From positions 1,250,793 through 1,314,792 of the forward strand of contig CAXAMN010006446.1 of NCBI GenBank assembly GCA_963970005.1: 64,000 nucleotides of DNA, written 5' to 3'. This document shows positions 41,335-53,951 of the stretch, piece by piece. The DNA comes from Durusdinium trenchii. Taxonomy: Eukaryota > Sar > Dinophyceae > Suessiales > Symbiodiniaceae. Made by a program: the position numbers and the translations under genes. The notes under the pieces were generated by a model. The model was not told the DNA's origin. It saw only the letters and a program-made list of their open reading frames with translations, and did not search any database. Position 1 is the first letter of the stretch. Each line of letters opens with the position of its first letter.

Positions 41335-42663
41335 ATATATACGAGTACTTTTCCCTCAAATCCTGTCGCCTCAATGCAGAATTCGACATGAACAGTGTTC
41401 AGACTTCAAGGCAAGCGGGACGACCAACAATCCAAAGCTTCTCCCGGGAGACAGGAAACTTTGTGAATCGTTTTGTCCATCGGAGCTCCGTGCTCCCTTG
41501 CGGGGGAGGAGGGACTCTAGTACGTTACGGCTGTGGTTCAACAAGCGTCACCCTAGAGTGCCAGGCCAAACGAGTTTGATTCATGCACTACCTGGTATGA
41601 TCCACCTCACCGCACCCTATGGAGTCAAACATGAGTCATTTTGGACTCCCACGCGCTCGATGGCAAATGCTTCATCCAACCCGCTGTTCTTCAGGATCGG
41701 ATGAAAGACGAAGGGGCATGCGGACCAGCCTCTAAACTCTCTAAACGGCGCCTCCGTTGGAGCATCCCTTCAAACGGATGGTCCAAAAAAGGTCATGTTA
41801 TGTCCTATTATCTTATCATTTCCATTCATTTCCCTATAGAAGTCCGGAGTCCAGTTCGACGATTTTTGTTGTTCGAAGTAAGGGAAGTTCCCGAACTCGC
41901 AGGTCAACCAGTGAAAGCACCATAAACATAGTCTTGGCCGACTCCATCAGCTTCCCCGGGAAAAAAATACAAAGCTTCACTGAGCTTTCCACCTGTTCAT
42001 TGAAAAACTGAGGGGTCGGAAGAAGACACCACTCCCCAAGTCCAGAGTTGGGCAAGGGATCCACGGCGGTTGAACGCCAGTTGGCGATACCGACCCATGG
42101 CGATACTGACCGACCTGGTACAACCAGTCGCAGCTGGCATTCCTGGTGGACCAAGTCGCTCCCAGGCACGAGCTGTCTGGGACGAACACTCTTCTGCCGC
42201 CCCAGCTTTTGACCCCTGAAATCACCCACCCACCCGCGGCCATGACCGAAGTCAGAACCCCCAACAGATTGGTGTCCGGTGCAGCTAAGCTTTTTTGCCC
42301 GCTCCGCCCCCGATGCAGCACAGCACGCTTGAGCCGCTCAGCCCGAGTCGACTCTTTGGTCCAACAGTGATCACAAATGATATCTTGTTATCTAACATAT
42401 ATACAAGTGATACATATAATATATATATATATTTATAATCACAAGTGATACAAGTGAGATAACATATAAAGAGGGAGTCTTGTATGATGTCCAGCTCCAG
42501 GATCTGCCTCATGTACAGCAGCAGCTGCGACGTGTGCTCGATGAAAGTATGCAAAGACAAGGCTGCAGTAGGTCCCCTCTTCTGGATAGCGCAAGGACGT
42601 CAGCAAGCTGCCCAGATGTATAAGCCCATGAAATTGCTTTGTTCTTCTTCTTTCATAGATCAA
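41335..42663. other. Mostly non-coding stretch 3' of the LRR gene
   Basis: Minus-strand frames at 41834-42229 contain a plausible helical piece (KLMESAKTMFMVLSL) but no motif or neighbour exon. A TA simple repeat lies at 42415-42435. Nothing else is supported. Confidence 0.4.
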
Positions 42664-42985
42664 TCAGTTGAAAACGTCTGGCCCAGTCTGGCTGATGCGA
42701 TTATCTCCTCCGACAAAAATCGATTCGGCTTGGCTTTTCAAAGCTTCAGGGAGCTGCCATGCGGTCAAAGTACATCCAGCAAAGGCAGCCCATCCAATTT
42801 GAGTGACAGAGTCTGGAATCGTCAAATCTGTGAGTGATTTGCACCCTGAAAAGGCATGATGCCCTATCTGAGTCACAGACTTGGGGATGACCAGACTGCT
42901 CAAAGACGTGCAGCCTGCACACACAAAGCCCTTGATCTCCGTCACAGATTTGGGAAATCTTATAGCCGTCAAGGAGCCGCAACCG
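42664..42985 (-). CDS. Last LRR exon
   Basis: Three clear BspA-type repeats in one frame: FPKSVTEIKGFVCAGCTSL, IPKSVTQIGHHAFSGCKSL and IPDSVTQIGWAAFAGCTL. A helical end (PEALKSQAESIFVGGDNR) and a stop at 42664 follow. The end resembles a capping region. This is the best-preserved coding piece of the gene. Confidence 0.8.
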
Positions 42986-45900
42986 ACGAAAGCACAGTTT
43001 CCTCAGGTTGATGCGTGTGATGCGTCCAGAACTAGAACCAGCTTAAATCCCCGTCACTGATTTCATGCATATATAGAAGACCAACGCTGGCAACACATCA
43101 ACTAGGCAACAACAAATCAACAAATGGTAAAAGTGCATTATGGTGTTTACTTGTCATTGCGGCATGGTATTTTGTTGGGTGGTTCCAAGCGGAGCCCCAT
43201 TTCCTTTCTTCCATCCCACCGGTCACAAAACACCACGAACGCTTCGCAGACCGCAGACCTCAAACAAACGCGGCAAACGGATCCATCACCCCCGCGGGGC
43301 AAACGGATCAACACCACGAAGGCTTCGCTCTAAAACACCCTCCGGAGCGGCGATCCATCCCTCTCCGTCCACGGCCGAGCCGGTCGCCCGGCGGTAACGG
43401 CGAAGAACGGCGAAGAACGGCGGCGCACGGTCGTTTTTCGAGGGTCCGATACAGATCACCGAGTCCGGGAGATGAACGCTGCTCAAGGACTTGCAGCCTG
43501 CAAAGGCACTGCTGCCAATCTGCGTCACCGAGTCAGGAAGACTCATGCTTCCTCGGTGGGGCGACTCATGCTTCCTCGAGATGGTGAGTTCGGAAGAGAT
43601 TCGTCGGGTGTTCGGTCTCCGAACCCCGCACGAAGCCATGCTGAATGAACCCGCATTCTAAAACACCCCAAGCACCGAAGCATACCGAAGCTGTGCTCAG
43701 AACTGGACAAACAACACACAGATTTGCCAAGAAACTCAAAGAGGTGCAGCCGGCAAAGGCGTGCTGCCCGATCCGAACCACAGAATCCTCAGGGTTGGAC
43801 GTGCCCGAAGCAAATGAAGCAACATGTAACATGACCTCTAAACGGCTACGGTGAACAATCGTTAGGAACTGAGAGCACAAACGGTCGTCTAATGGCTTCC
43901 CTCCAATGGACCTCCACAAAAGAGCCAACATCATCACATATATATAATACCAGGACCATCCAAGCGGTGTCCAATGGACTTCCCTACACTACTTATAGGC
44001 TTCCATTGGGCACCCTTTGGATGGTCCAGGTATACAAACAAAAAACAACATATCATGCATCATCCAGGATTCTCTGTTCGAGGTGTCTAGATTAATATAG
44101 CTTCTCAAAGGGGATTCGGGGTGTCCAAAAACCACCGGGCTTCATACCATGCCGCCGCGCATCCGGGATGACCACAGTGGTCAAAGAGCTACAGCTTTGG
44201 AAAGCACCGTCTTGTATCTCACCCACGGAGTTGGGGATGGTCAAGCTGGTCAACGACGTGCAGCCTCGGTCGATTAAGTAAGTCATCCTAAACCTCTTTT
44301 AACACTGGCGGCTAGATAATTCTATTGCACCCATACTTTGAACACTGCAGGCACCATGCTGTTTATAGGGCAAATCACTTTGTCCGGTCGTTTCTCATCT
44401 TTGTCCAAGGCCTTGGAAGGCACACTGCGCAATCTCTGTGAGCGATTTCGAGATGCTCAAGCTGGTCATGGCGCTGCAGCTGTCAAAGGCAAAGCTACCA
44501 ATCTGGACCACAGAGTCCGGGATCGTCAGAGTCTTCAAAGAAATACAGCTTTCCTACAGTCAGCGTTCAGGACTTGGACGCGGCTTTTGGGGGGGGCCTT
44601 GTGTCGTGAGAAATACGGTTGCTATTGCGGAAAAATCAACAAACTTCTGGGATACCGATGAGGTATCTCCAAGAGTATATGGTAGATCACCGCCTATCAT
44701 TCTTGCTGGGCACCAAACTTGGACTATCCCATCTCCGTTTGCCCTGGCCAGAGTGACCCACAGTTGAGGTCTTTCAAGTCCAAAACAGGGGATTGAAAGC
44801 CAAAATGAATCCCGATGGATCCACTGGCACCCTCTCAGAAAGTACGACTGGACACTCCAAACCTACCTTCTCAATGAGAGTCTAGAGTACGATTCTTTTG
44901 TTTGGTGCAATCTGTAGTCTGGTCGTTTCTCGGCCGGTGACCGTGTCAAGGACCGACTCTCCTTTTCGGACCGGAGATTCGCTTCCAGCGGGCCCCGACG
45001 TTCCGGTCGGTGCCGAGTCCGCCGAGCGGCAAAGGCACGATCTCCAATCCAAGTGACAGAGTCAGGGATGGCCTGGGCTACGAACGGAGCAAGAAGCCTG
45101 CTCCATTACCGTACTACGAACGGAGCGATCGGACGCTACGAATGGGGCGAACGTGGCCTGGGCCAGTGAGTTTCCATAGGGGGGTGACGTGAATTATGCA
45201 TTCCCACTTTCATATGATGCATGTCAAGTGGGATTGGGATGAACAAGACGGATTTTCCCCACATATTGGCCCTGAATCCCTCGAATAACATTGTTTGAAC
45301 TCAAAACACCAAGCTTAAGGCTTGGTGACTTAAACATACTTAGGCCATCCTCTGAAAACTTTTACAGTGAACTGGGATAGGAATGGACCACTAGAACAGC
45401 AGCATATATGCTTCCAACCGAGTGGCCAAACGGGTCAATGAGCCGCAGCTTGCGAAGGCATTGGTCCCAATCTCCGTGACGCTTTGGGGGATGTGGACGC
45501 GCTGCAAAGAGGTGCAGTGACTGAAGGCATCTGGCACAAGAAGCCTTACCTGACAAAGGGGCCATCATGCGGCGTGTGTGGGGCGAGGAATGCGCAAGGG
45601 CGCACCTAATTGATGTTGGATCCTGATGAGTAAAAGGGATCCCCTCCGACCTCCCTCTAACAAATGGGAGGTCCTCTTACATCCTTTTACTCATCAGGAT
45701 CCAACCATGGTTTCCAAGTACTAGCGCACCCCCCTCTTGTACAAGAGGCTCTTGGAACAAACCCAAGGGGTGCCGACACCGCCGTCCATGCCGATGTTTG
45801 GCTCATCATCCACAGGTCAAGCCTGAAAGTTTCAGGAGTGTTCAAGAGACCCATTTCTTCTCGACACATATGTTACTTTTTGTTATTGTTTGTGGGTTGA

Positions 45901-46068
45901 CTCACCTCCATCTTTTGACTGGCAGAGTGCATGAGCGAGTTCTGGCGCGAGCTCAAGCCCCATGGCCTTCGCACTTCGTTGAAAGACGAACTGAAGGCTG
46001 TTTTGACCATTGCTTCATGACGAACTCAATAAAGAGTCCCACAGCAGCATGCGCAGCGCATGAGCTCC

Positions 46069-46099
<31 letters not shown>

Positions 46100-48678
46100 T
46101 TTTTTTTACTTACTTACTTACATACTCACTTACTTACAAACCTGCAAAAAACAAACGTATCATATCCGCCAGACGTCTATTTACCCATATGCATCATGAA
46201 AAAAACAAAAAACTGTGAAGACACACGCGTTTGCAGTTACCAGTTCTTCGCAAAACACCTTAAGCAAAACCAGGCTGAGCAATCCAAAGCTGCAGTATCA
46301 GGAATGCGCACATCCCGCAGTTCTGCAGAACGCTCTTCACAGGCCCATTTTGAGCTGCATTCCACCGTGGGGTTCGTGGTGAACAAGACCTCAGCCCGTG
46401 AGCAGGACGGAGGCTCGAATGAACCAGGAAATCCAAGTGATTTGGTATATACCCTAGGGATCCAGTCGTGTCTTCTCAGGTACGGTGATTGGAGACACTA
46501 TTCTGTAGGTGCCAGGAGGGTCCAGTCAACGGATCCCTCAGAATCCACCGATCTTTGTGTGTGAACTTCCAGCCAACCTGGTACCACTTCCACCACGGAG
46601 ATGTCGCACTTCTTATGGCGAGGTATCCTATGGCTGAGGTATCCTAAGCAAGCCTTCTTTTTTGGCTGAGGTATCCAATGGCGCCCATTTTGCCAGTGAT
46701 CCAAGGCATCCCACAGCCGCAGTGAACCGAATCAGGTGTTCTTGATTTGCCTTCCCAACAAAAAGGAACGGGCACAGAACTCGGACGAGGCAGGGGCAAG
46801 TCGAACGGCGCCGTATCTGTGCATCCACCTGTAATTTGAAACGAGTTAGGGAAGACAATGTGATTCTGTTGATTGAGACTCTAGTAGGGAAATGGAAAAT
46901 GGGAATCAATAGAAAACCTCTACCATGTACTTCCCTCTTGCTCCAACCACATCTTCAGAAGGTAGCTAGACAGTTAGACAGTTAGACCCCACAGGACCCT
47001 TGCAGCCCTATCTTACACAATATGATGCTCCTCTTCACCTCTTAAATTCGCTTCAATCCCAGTTTGTTTCTTATCAAAGGAAACCCCAGAACAGCCTCAC
47101 AGCCTCGCCTCACAGCCTGAGTGATCGCCGAACGGCCTGCACTTGTGCCGTTGGAGAGATCCCCACGGTGTCCACCGTCGCATCATCGTCCACCAAGTTC
47201 CTGAAACCGAGTGAGCCTCGCTCTCGGTGACGGGGTCACTGAAGCACGTGCCCTTATTGGACTGAAGGAAGGGAGCCAGTGAAGTGGAGCCCATCCAGGC
47301 CTTCTCAGAAGTGGACAGACTGAAGTGGAGCTTTTGACCAGTCCCACACTTCTTGGACCGGTGGACCACACTGACCAAGTGGTGGACCACACTAGCGTCC
47401 CACTTGGACGAGAAAACGGTCTATATTATAATACTTTGATACCAGTTTCCACGTCATGGAACATCACGTTTTTTCCTCCTCCTGTCAGTGGTGTTGCTGA
47501 AAACACCAGTGTTTTGATGAATGATGATTGATTCCTTTGAACATGTGTTTTTGCCTTTGAAGTATCATGAAGTACCATCCCGCCATCCGTCATCCGGCAC
47601 CGTGCGAAGAAGATCCACCGTTCGAGTTCCCAGGCCGTGCGGCTGTCCATCCAGGATGATCTGCACAGCACTCAAGGTGCGAGTGAGCTCGTCTTCAGAT
47701 GGATGCCATGCCTGCCATGTGGCCATGTCTTCACCTCTTGGGGCAGTTCCGGCTCTGTGAGGTTTGTTGAAGCAGCGACCTGAACATATCTGGAACACGG
47801 AACACTTAGAGCAACTGCATATCTCAAACTCGAAGACACAAAAGCTGCTTCAAACACACTCCAAATTATGGTTGTTGATTCCGATTGCCCTCTTTTTTAA
47901 GGCCCAATTGACATGTCTTTTCCAGGCTTTCCACCAAGAAAAACACCAGCACTATATTCCCTATAGGCCCTCTCGGGCTCCTGTCCCACAGCCTCAGGCA
48001 AAGGTGGTTAGAGTGGGTGCCACTGAGGTCAGTCCCTACCTTCTGACGACCAAACGGGATGTGGACAGGTTCTGCCACAAAAGCTCCTGGGTGAAGCTCC
48101 GCCTAGAATCGTTACATCTTGTAGACCATCCCATCACATCGGCATTGCTGCATAGGCGGACCTCCCAAAAGACTCCCAGGAACGACCCCGCCAGGGGCCA
48201 GATTTCGGGTCTTTCCCTATTGAAATACACACACCCAAATCTTCACAAAGCATCGAAGGCTGCCAAAACGGTCAAGTACCTTGCCAGCTTTGCTTGTGAA
48301 CTTCCCTCTTTCGCGAAGACATATTCAAAGCTTCATCATAACACCAGATCCCATCCAGCAAACAGGGCTTGGGTGTTTTTCTCCTGAAGCCCCCCATCAC
48401 CACTGGACTAGCAAAGGAAGATTTGTAAGTTGGTGTCAGGATTTAAATACGCACCGTTTTCCGTGAACTCCGCCTCCTTTGTCCCCTGCCTTCAAGGTCT
48501 CCTTCAACTCACCAATGGTGATCTCGGGCACCACATCTACCCCCAACACTTTGCCACTCATGAACTGCACGGCAATGCTCAGCTGAGCAGCCGACACGTC
48601 CGAGTCAGACGCGGACGCGTTGGCTGACGCAGACGTGTCGCCAGCAGACGGGCTGCAGGGCTGCACGTCAGCAGCCAT
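42664..48678 (-). CDS. Ubiquitin-like plus BspA-type leucine-rich-repeat gene, multi-exon
   Basis: Exon 1 (48678-48490) starts MAADVQPCSPSAG and has SIAVQFMSGKVLGVDVV, the first strands of a ubiquitin-like fold. It ends at a GC donor. Exon 2 (47711-47641) continues AWHPSEDELTRTLSAVQIIL. Exon 3 (from 47200) continues LVDDDATVDTVGISPTAQV. Phases 0 and 2 fit. LRR_5-type repeats (I-P-x-S-V-T-x-I-x-x-x-A-F-x-x-C-x-S-L) then lie near 45535-45430, 45085-45010, 44550-44425, 44285-44170, 43800-43720, 43545-43450 and 42985-42700. The last exon ends at 42664. A degraded repeat may be near 46300. Repeat surfaces of this type usually bind proteins. Gaps between some exons and isolated repeats could mean decay. 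Confidence 0.65.
45112..45175. repeat. Short dispersed repeat, copy 2
   Basis: Contains CTACGAACGGAGCGATCGGA and CGCTACGAA, shared with 1146-1196. Confidence 0.45.
46069..46138. repeat. (TTAC)n microsatellite
   Basis: About 14 TTAC units interrupted by a T run. It lies in an intron of the LRR gene. Confidence 0.9.
46452..46537. repeat. MITE relic
   Basis: The left end CCCTAGGGATCCAGTCGTG and the central GGTGATTGGAGACAC match the MITE family. The right end is degraded (GGGTCCAG, GGATCCCTC). It lies in an intron of the LRR gene. Confidence 0.55.
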
Positions 48679-48999
48679 TGGGTGGAGGGTCTTGTTGGCT
48701 GTGAAACAGCTGGCTGCAGCTGATGTGCACAAGTCTGGCTAAGAGCACAAGTCTGTGCAGGTCACAAGGAATGAAGCACATGAATTTGGATGGTCCCAAG
48801 ATGAAGTGTCCTTTCCAAGGCTCAAGATACCTGGTATACGCACCCATGGTCATGTGAACGACTGCTGGCGACGTCACGCGGCGGAACTCGACCGAACTCC
48901 GACCGGATGATGTGGGGGCCGAGTCGACGAGATTCGATCGAATGTCAATTTATACCTCAGAACATGGGGAGAACATTAGGAGGAGAATCTATACCTGGA

Positions 49000-49085
49000 C
49001 CTTCTTTCGGGGTGTCCTGTCTGGAGGTCCCTTAGTAGTGGGCTGGGGCTGCCAGCCAGGCGACCCCGACATGAAGGTGCTGGTA
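49000..49085 (+). repeat. 86-bp dispersed repeat, copy 1
   Basis: CCTTCTTTCGGGGTGTCCTG, TCTGGAGGTCCCT and GGGCTGGGGCTGCCAGCCAG are found here and at 54306-54394 with only a few differences. A diverged inverted copy is at 58103-58172. Confidence 0.8.
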
Positions 49086-51289
49086 TAATGTCTTTATTCT
49101 TTAAAAATAGGATCATATATGTCCTATTTTCAAGTGTATACTTGAAGTCGGGTCCAGGTTGCGGCATGCTTTCCCGGCTTTCGGTTCTTCCTTTCAAGAA
49201 CCTGCGACCTGCTTTCCCGGAAAGCACGTCCAGTCGTACCGGTGGATCCATCGAGTTTGAACACAGAGGGAGGTCGTCCGGTCGTATCTGACCGGTCGTG
49301 GCGGCAACCCCTCTGTTGATGGAAATGACTATAGCTACCAGCAGAGGTTGAAGAACCCTATAGACTATCCTATAGGTACCCCTGTAGGGTCCTAGAAGGT
49401 CACTTAAGACTCTGTAGGTATCTTTAAACCACAAGACGGAAGTGAGAAATCGCTTAGACCTGAGACTGGTCTATCTCCCTATTGTAATGCATATAGGGCT
49501 TCACGGATATTCACGATAAGGCTGTCTTGATCCCTGGATCAGGGAGTTCAATGTCAAGGAAGTTCTATCAAAAGCCCAAACACCCTGAAAACATCATGGA
49601 AGTGGATGCCATGGTCTGTGGGATGCCATGGTCTGTCGGATGACCATGTTCAATGCGAATATCATCCAATATCCAAACATGTATATGTAATATGTTCAAT
49701 CCACAAAACCATATATATATATATGTGTATATATGGTTATATCAGGGAGTGTCAACACCCTTAAGGACTCTTGGCTCATGAGCTGCGCCGTGCGTTGCTC
49801 TGTCCGCCGTGCGTTGCTCGCGCTCGTTTGGGCCCCGGTGGGGAGCCAGCTGACATGTGGAACAATCGGAGGCAGGTACACTCTGCCACAGAGCCAAACA
49901 TAAAACAGGAACAACAACAGCGTTAAAACATATGATTATAACTTATAGCTAGATGACTATAGAACAAAACTTATGACTTGTTCACTACGAAGGAACAACA
50001 CACGAAAGTGTAGATGTCATCTTTGCAAGCTACATTTTGGCGCATGGTGTTCGACATGCTTGCTTCTATCTCCCTCGCCATCCACCTCAAAGCACCCCTG
50101 CTCCCACACCGCCTGCAGCCCTTCGGACGGCCATGCCCAGGGCCAAACCCGGCCGTTCTCCTGGGGAAAGGCTGGTGGAGTTGCCGGGGATGGTTCGAAA
50201 TCGCCCATATTCTCTAGGAAAGGCTCCATGTGAATCATGTGAATCTCATCCAAGTTTTTGTTGATAGGTGAAGGATGGGGAATCGGACAACTGTGAGGGA
50301 AGGTGCAAGTTACAAACATCCAACACCAAGCAACCACGGCAAAACATGTGTATGCAATACTCAAATGCACCCATATTAAATTATTATGTGGACATATGTG
50401 GACGGTCTTCCTTCAAATGTTATATTCTTCAAATCAACCCAGCCTGCTCTTGAGCGCTCATGTGTTGATGGTTGAGTTTACGATGGTGCAACATTGGTTA
50501 AAACAGTCTGAGTTCCGCCATGTCAGCAAGCTGCTTGAACTATTACAACTATTAACCAGACTAACCATCTACCAGCATCCTGCAACAGGTCTCCTGTAGA
50601 GGGTTGTTGGGCCCTAACAGCTCTCAATGATGACCTGTAGACAACCTGTAGACTCGGGAGTGCTGGTATAATCCCTCCTCCTTTGTTCACTGAACCCACT
50701 CCTCCCTCCGCCGCTCCTGGCGCAACGCCACGCGGACCCGCGACGGCGGCCACGGGACGCGTGACTCGCCGGACTCGCCGGACTTGCCGTCGACGCGCAG
50801 CGCCAGGCGGCGGATCATTAAATGATGCCGGAAGCCGTTGGGCATCGCCTTGGGAACAGCGACGACGAACCGAAGAATAAAAAAAAGGGGTGGCCGCCCT
50901 CAGAAAGCCCTGACGAGACAACATTCTGAAAATATGTAAAGGAATCCTCCGTGCTTATAGACACTGGAATCACTTGCCCGACATTTTATAGATCGACAAT
51001 ATTTGAGTACAGTCCTATACGTGTGCTCCTATTTGAGTACGGTCCTGTGTTCTGGGGAACGAACTGGATCGTCCAAACATGTATACAGTATACATCCCAA
51101 ACACTCCATGCGTTGCATATTTACATGCATTGGATGGGTTTCAGGGGTCAATGTAGGCATATATATATATATATGTATGTGTATATGAGGTGCCCACCTT
51201 TTTTTCCATGCTTTAATGCCTCGGTGTCAGGTGTGCGGGGGGTACCATATATATATATATATAAATGCACAGATTGGAGGCAAACCGTT

Positions 51290-51720
51290 TTTAACCTAGG
51301 TGTTTCCCAAAAAAAACATAGTTTTTTTGGGACCTGGATTGCAAGATTGAAGATGCTTAGAAACAGTTTGTTTTTCAGACAAACTACTTTTGGACCTGGG
51401 TTGAAGATTCAAGATTGCTGAGAAACTTTTTCGCTTCAATCTAGAACCTTCAATCCAAGTCCCCCCAAAATAGTTGTTTTTCTTAAACAACAACTAGTTC
51501 TTTTCTAGAAAAATAGTTTTAGAAAAAACTTAGGCCCCTGATACGATATTTTTCTAAAACAAATAGTTTTCTTCCAAACAATAGTTCTTTGGACCTGGAT
51601 TCAAGATTCAAGATGCCTAGAAAATGTTTTTCCAGCAATTTTTCATCTTGAATCTAACTATAGAAAAACTGTTTTGTAGAAAAAAACGTTTTTTTGGAAG
51701 ATACTTAGGCCCCTGAGTCC
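51290..51720. repeat. Degenerate repeat with inverted copies
   Basis: GGACCTGGATT with CAAGATTCAAGATGCCTAGA recurs about four times, and GAATCTAGAACC/CTTGAATC-type inverted words lie between. The whole can fold back on itself. Confidence 0.5.
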
Positions 51721-51823
51721 AACAAAAGGGGTGCCATGGGGGCTGGAGTGGTGATAATCATAGAAATGCACAGTTTTTGTGTAAAAAACTATTGCTGATT
51801 CTCGATAGTGTGCATACGTATGG

Positions 51824-52014
51824 TTAGCATACGAAAAACAGCAGGCGGCCACGTCGTAAACTAAGATTGAGTCGGGGCAAAGGATGGTTCCGTCTTGTCC
51901 ACGAGGCGATGTCAGTGCCGTGCCAATGCCACGCAAATCGGGTGAACTCAGGCCAAGCTGTCCACTGCTTTCCATCTCTTCCTTCACAAGCTTCGCAGCC
52001 TCCTCCTGTTTTCA
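51824..52014 (-). CDS. Possible exon of a minus-strand gene
   Basis: After an acceptor-like AACAG the frame reads EEAAKLVKEEMESSGQLGLS and DLRGIGTALTSPRGQDG. The composition is coding-like and the border plausible. It may be the 3' part of the gene with exons at 52596-53951. No family. Confidence 0.35.
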
Positions 52015-52595
52015 GATCCCAAAGCTTTATATCATGCATGTAGAAGTATATCATAGAAAGCCTCAATCCCAGACTCATCCGACTCATCCGGCCATGCGCG
52101 ACCTTCGTGGACAACATATATATAGTGAAACTATTTAGTGAGGATATCTCAAAACTTTGCTCGTTGGAAAACTCTCAAGAACCAAGGCCCATGTTGATCA
52201 CGTCCATCATGGAAGCGTGATGTGTGTAATGATACAATGATACAGGATCGTTTGCTTGATGGTCGGCAATCGACCCAATTGCGTTCACAGGCATCGTCAT
52301 CATCTGAATGCACCAGAACCAATGCCACCAATAGTATCTATAATCTATAACATATAATTGTTCCAGGATAACATATAATTGCTCCAGGAACCCGGGACAA
52401 CCCAATATTTGAAATATTTATAGACTTCGGGTCCCAAAACTTAAACAAATATTATACATATGTTACTTTTAATCCTTTTCATCTTCCAAGTATGTAAATT
52501 ATGTACCAAGGAAATAGTTGCATGAGAGGACCAAAAATTTAAATTATGTAAATATGTTGGCTCCAACGCTTCTACATATTATAAATATGTTCCTT

Positions 52596-53009
52596 TTAAA
52601 ATCTGTTCATTCTCCTGTTTAAGTACGCAATGTGGTCTAACCCTCTCATGCGAAAGTGGGCCTGTGCAAAAGCGTCTTGCGTAAGATGTCGGACATGTGG
52701 CGACTGCGACCGCAATGCATTGTCAATTTGACTCTGGATTCCCCATTCATAGATGCTCAAGGCAAATGGATGCCACCACTCGCCGCCTCCAATATACGGC
52801 ACAACTTCCGTCATGGCGTACACCGGATGAGCCTCGGCCCTCGCCGGCGACGTCGGCGTAGGGACCACCGGCGACACTGTCGGTACCGGCGACACGTCGG
52901 ACAACGACGGCAGCGGAAGATCAGTCTTGTCCGTGCCCGGTACTGCCACGAAACAGCAGCGGTGAGGAGGTGACCCAAACAGGAGGCGGCTGGTCAAGAA
53001 ACCCACCAA
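52596..53009 (-). CDS. Possible exon, unknown protein
   Basis: An open frame with a Pro/Thr/Val-rich start and a compact, probably folded end: TEVVPYIGGGEWWHPFALS, then QSQIDNALRSQS, HVRHLTQDAFAQAHFRMRG and LDHIAYLNRRMNRF before the stop. The Trp/Tyr content and the length favour coding. No family is recognised. It might end the gene that includes 53544-53951. Confidence 0.45.
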   Translation of the reverse strand: MVGFLTSRLLFGSPPHRCCFVAVPGTDKTDLPLPSLSDVSPVPTVSPVVPTPTSPARAEAHPVYAMTEVVPYIGGGEWWHPFALSIYEWGIQSQIDNALRSQSPHVRHLTQDAFAQAHFRMRGLDHIAYLNRRMNRF

Positions 53010-53161
53010 GGCCAGGTCCTGTCAGCAGCATCACCACAAAGTCAAGACCAAATCGCGGTCAGGAACGTGCTCCAAATCCGCCGGCTTTAGCCGGCGTGTT
53101 CTGTGGATGTTCCTGTTGCTGTTGTGTTGTAAGTCTTTCCCCTACGCGCGGATTTTTGCTA

Positions 53162-53213
53162 CCCTCCCCCCCCCCCTCCCCCCCCCCCCCCCCCCCCCCC
53201 TCCCCCCCCCCCT
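53162..53213. repeat. Poly-C tract
   Basis: About 50 bases almost entirely C with a few T. It is likely to form unusual structure, and its sequenced length is unreliable. Confidence 0.95.
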
Positions 53214-53543
53214 TCTCCTCTCTACTATGCCAAGACAGCACACACATCATCCTCTACGGCACTCCCGCATTCACCCTGCATCCTCGAAGCGTACGCCCCA
53301 AAGATAGATCAAGGCTGCAGCACGGAGCACCCTCCTCCTGCCATGCCTCCAACCTGTCCGCTAAGATGCCAAACTCTTCTATAGATAAACAACTACCCTG
53401 TGTTCCACTGCAGGCATTTTCTACCCCTTCTTTCCAAACCCGTGCTCAAATTGCTACAAGCATGTGTCTTTCATCTGCGTGTCTGCTTTTGTTTACCTTA
53501 TGGCCTTGCCACCTGGAAAGCCGGCGGAACACGCCAGCGGCGG

Positions 53544-53951
53544 TTAAATAAGATCAAGTCCGTCAGCCAGCAGGCCCGCACAAACATAGGCCTCAAAGTG
53601 ATAAGTCAAACATATCACCCAACTTGCCAAGGAGACAAAGGAGGGGTAAGTCATCCCAAGTCGTACACAACATGCGAAGCACGTCTCGCAGGACAGGCAC
53701 AGCAGTGAGCCAGAAGGAATCACAAAATGCATAATCAGTGAGTACAGGAGGCATGTGGCAGCAGTGAAAGGAATCATCCAAAGACTCAGGCATACAAAAC
53801 CCTGCAAAATTGTCCGTCGCCGAGCGGCGGGGTCAGGTGGTACTCCAGTGCCAGTTTCAGAAGCATGCACAGCATCCACAAGAAGGACAAGCACGCAAAG
53901 GATAATTCCTCGAAAACAGGACTGCAGGGTCCAATCAAAGCAAATGGACAT
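53544..53951 (-). CDS. Possible membrane-protein exon
   Basis: The frame contains hydrophobic stretches GIILCVLVLLVDAVHA, GFVCLSLWMIPFTAATCLLY and SLIMHFVIPSGSLLCLS, which could be transmembrane helices, with a polar loop (TGTGVPPDPAARRRTIL). Upstream on the minus strand (54160-54030) a frame with VVDMGGQKLYEEFTEG may be a preceding exon. No family is recognised, and borders are not fixed. Confidence 0.4.
   Translation of the reverse strand: MSICFDWTLQSCFRGIILCVLVLLVDAVHASETGTGVPPDPAARRRTILQGFVCLSLWMIPFTAATCLLYSLIMHFVIPSGSLLCLSCETCFACCVRLGMTYPSFVSLASWVICLTYHFEAYVCAGLLADGLDLI

Larger units (their letters stand above)
48731..51829. other. Mostly non-coding stretch upstream of the LRR gene
   Basis: Apart from the dispersed repeat at 49000 and TA/TG microsatellites (49709-49735, 51160-51185, 51248-51262), nothing is supported. 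A minus-strand stretch at 50225-50020 (EPFLENMGDFEPSPATPPAF) looks protein-like but has no motif. A GC-rich block at 50690-50850 has frames on both strands. Confidence 0.4.

Noticed and set aside
47764-48387. 207-residue plus-strand frame
   Set aside because: Lies in an intron of the minus-strand LRR gene, has no motif and biased low-complexity composition.
50683-50924. Arg/Pro-rich frames on both strands in a GC-rich block
   Set aside because: Composition explained by GC content; no motif or neighbour exon.
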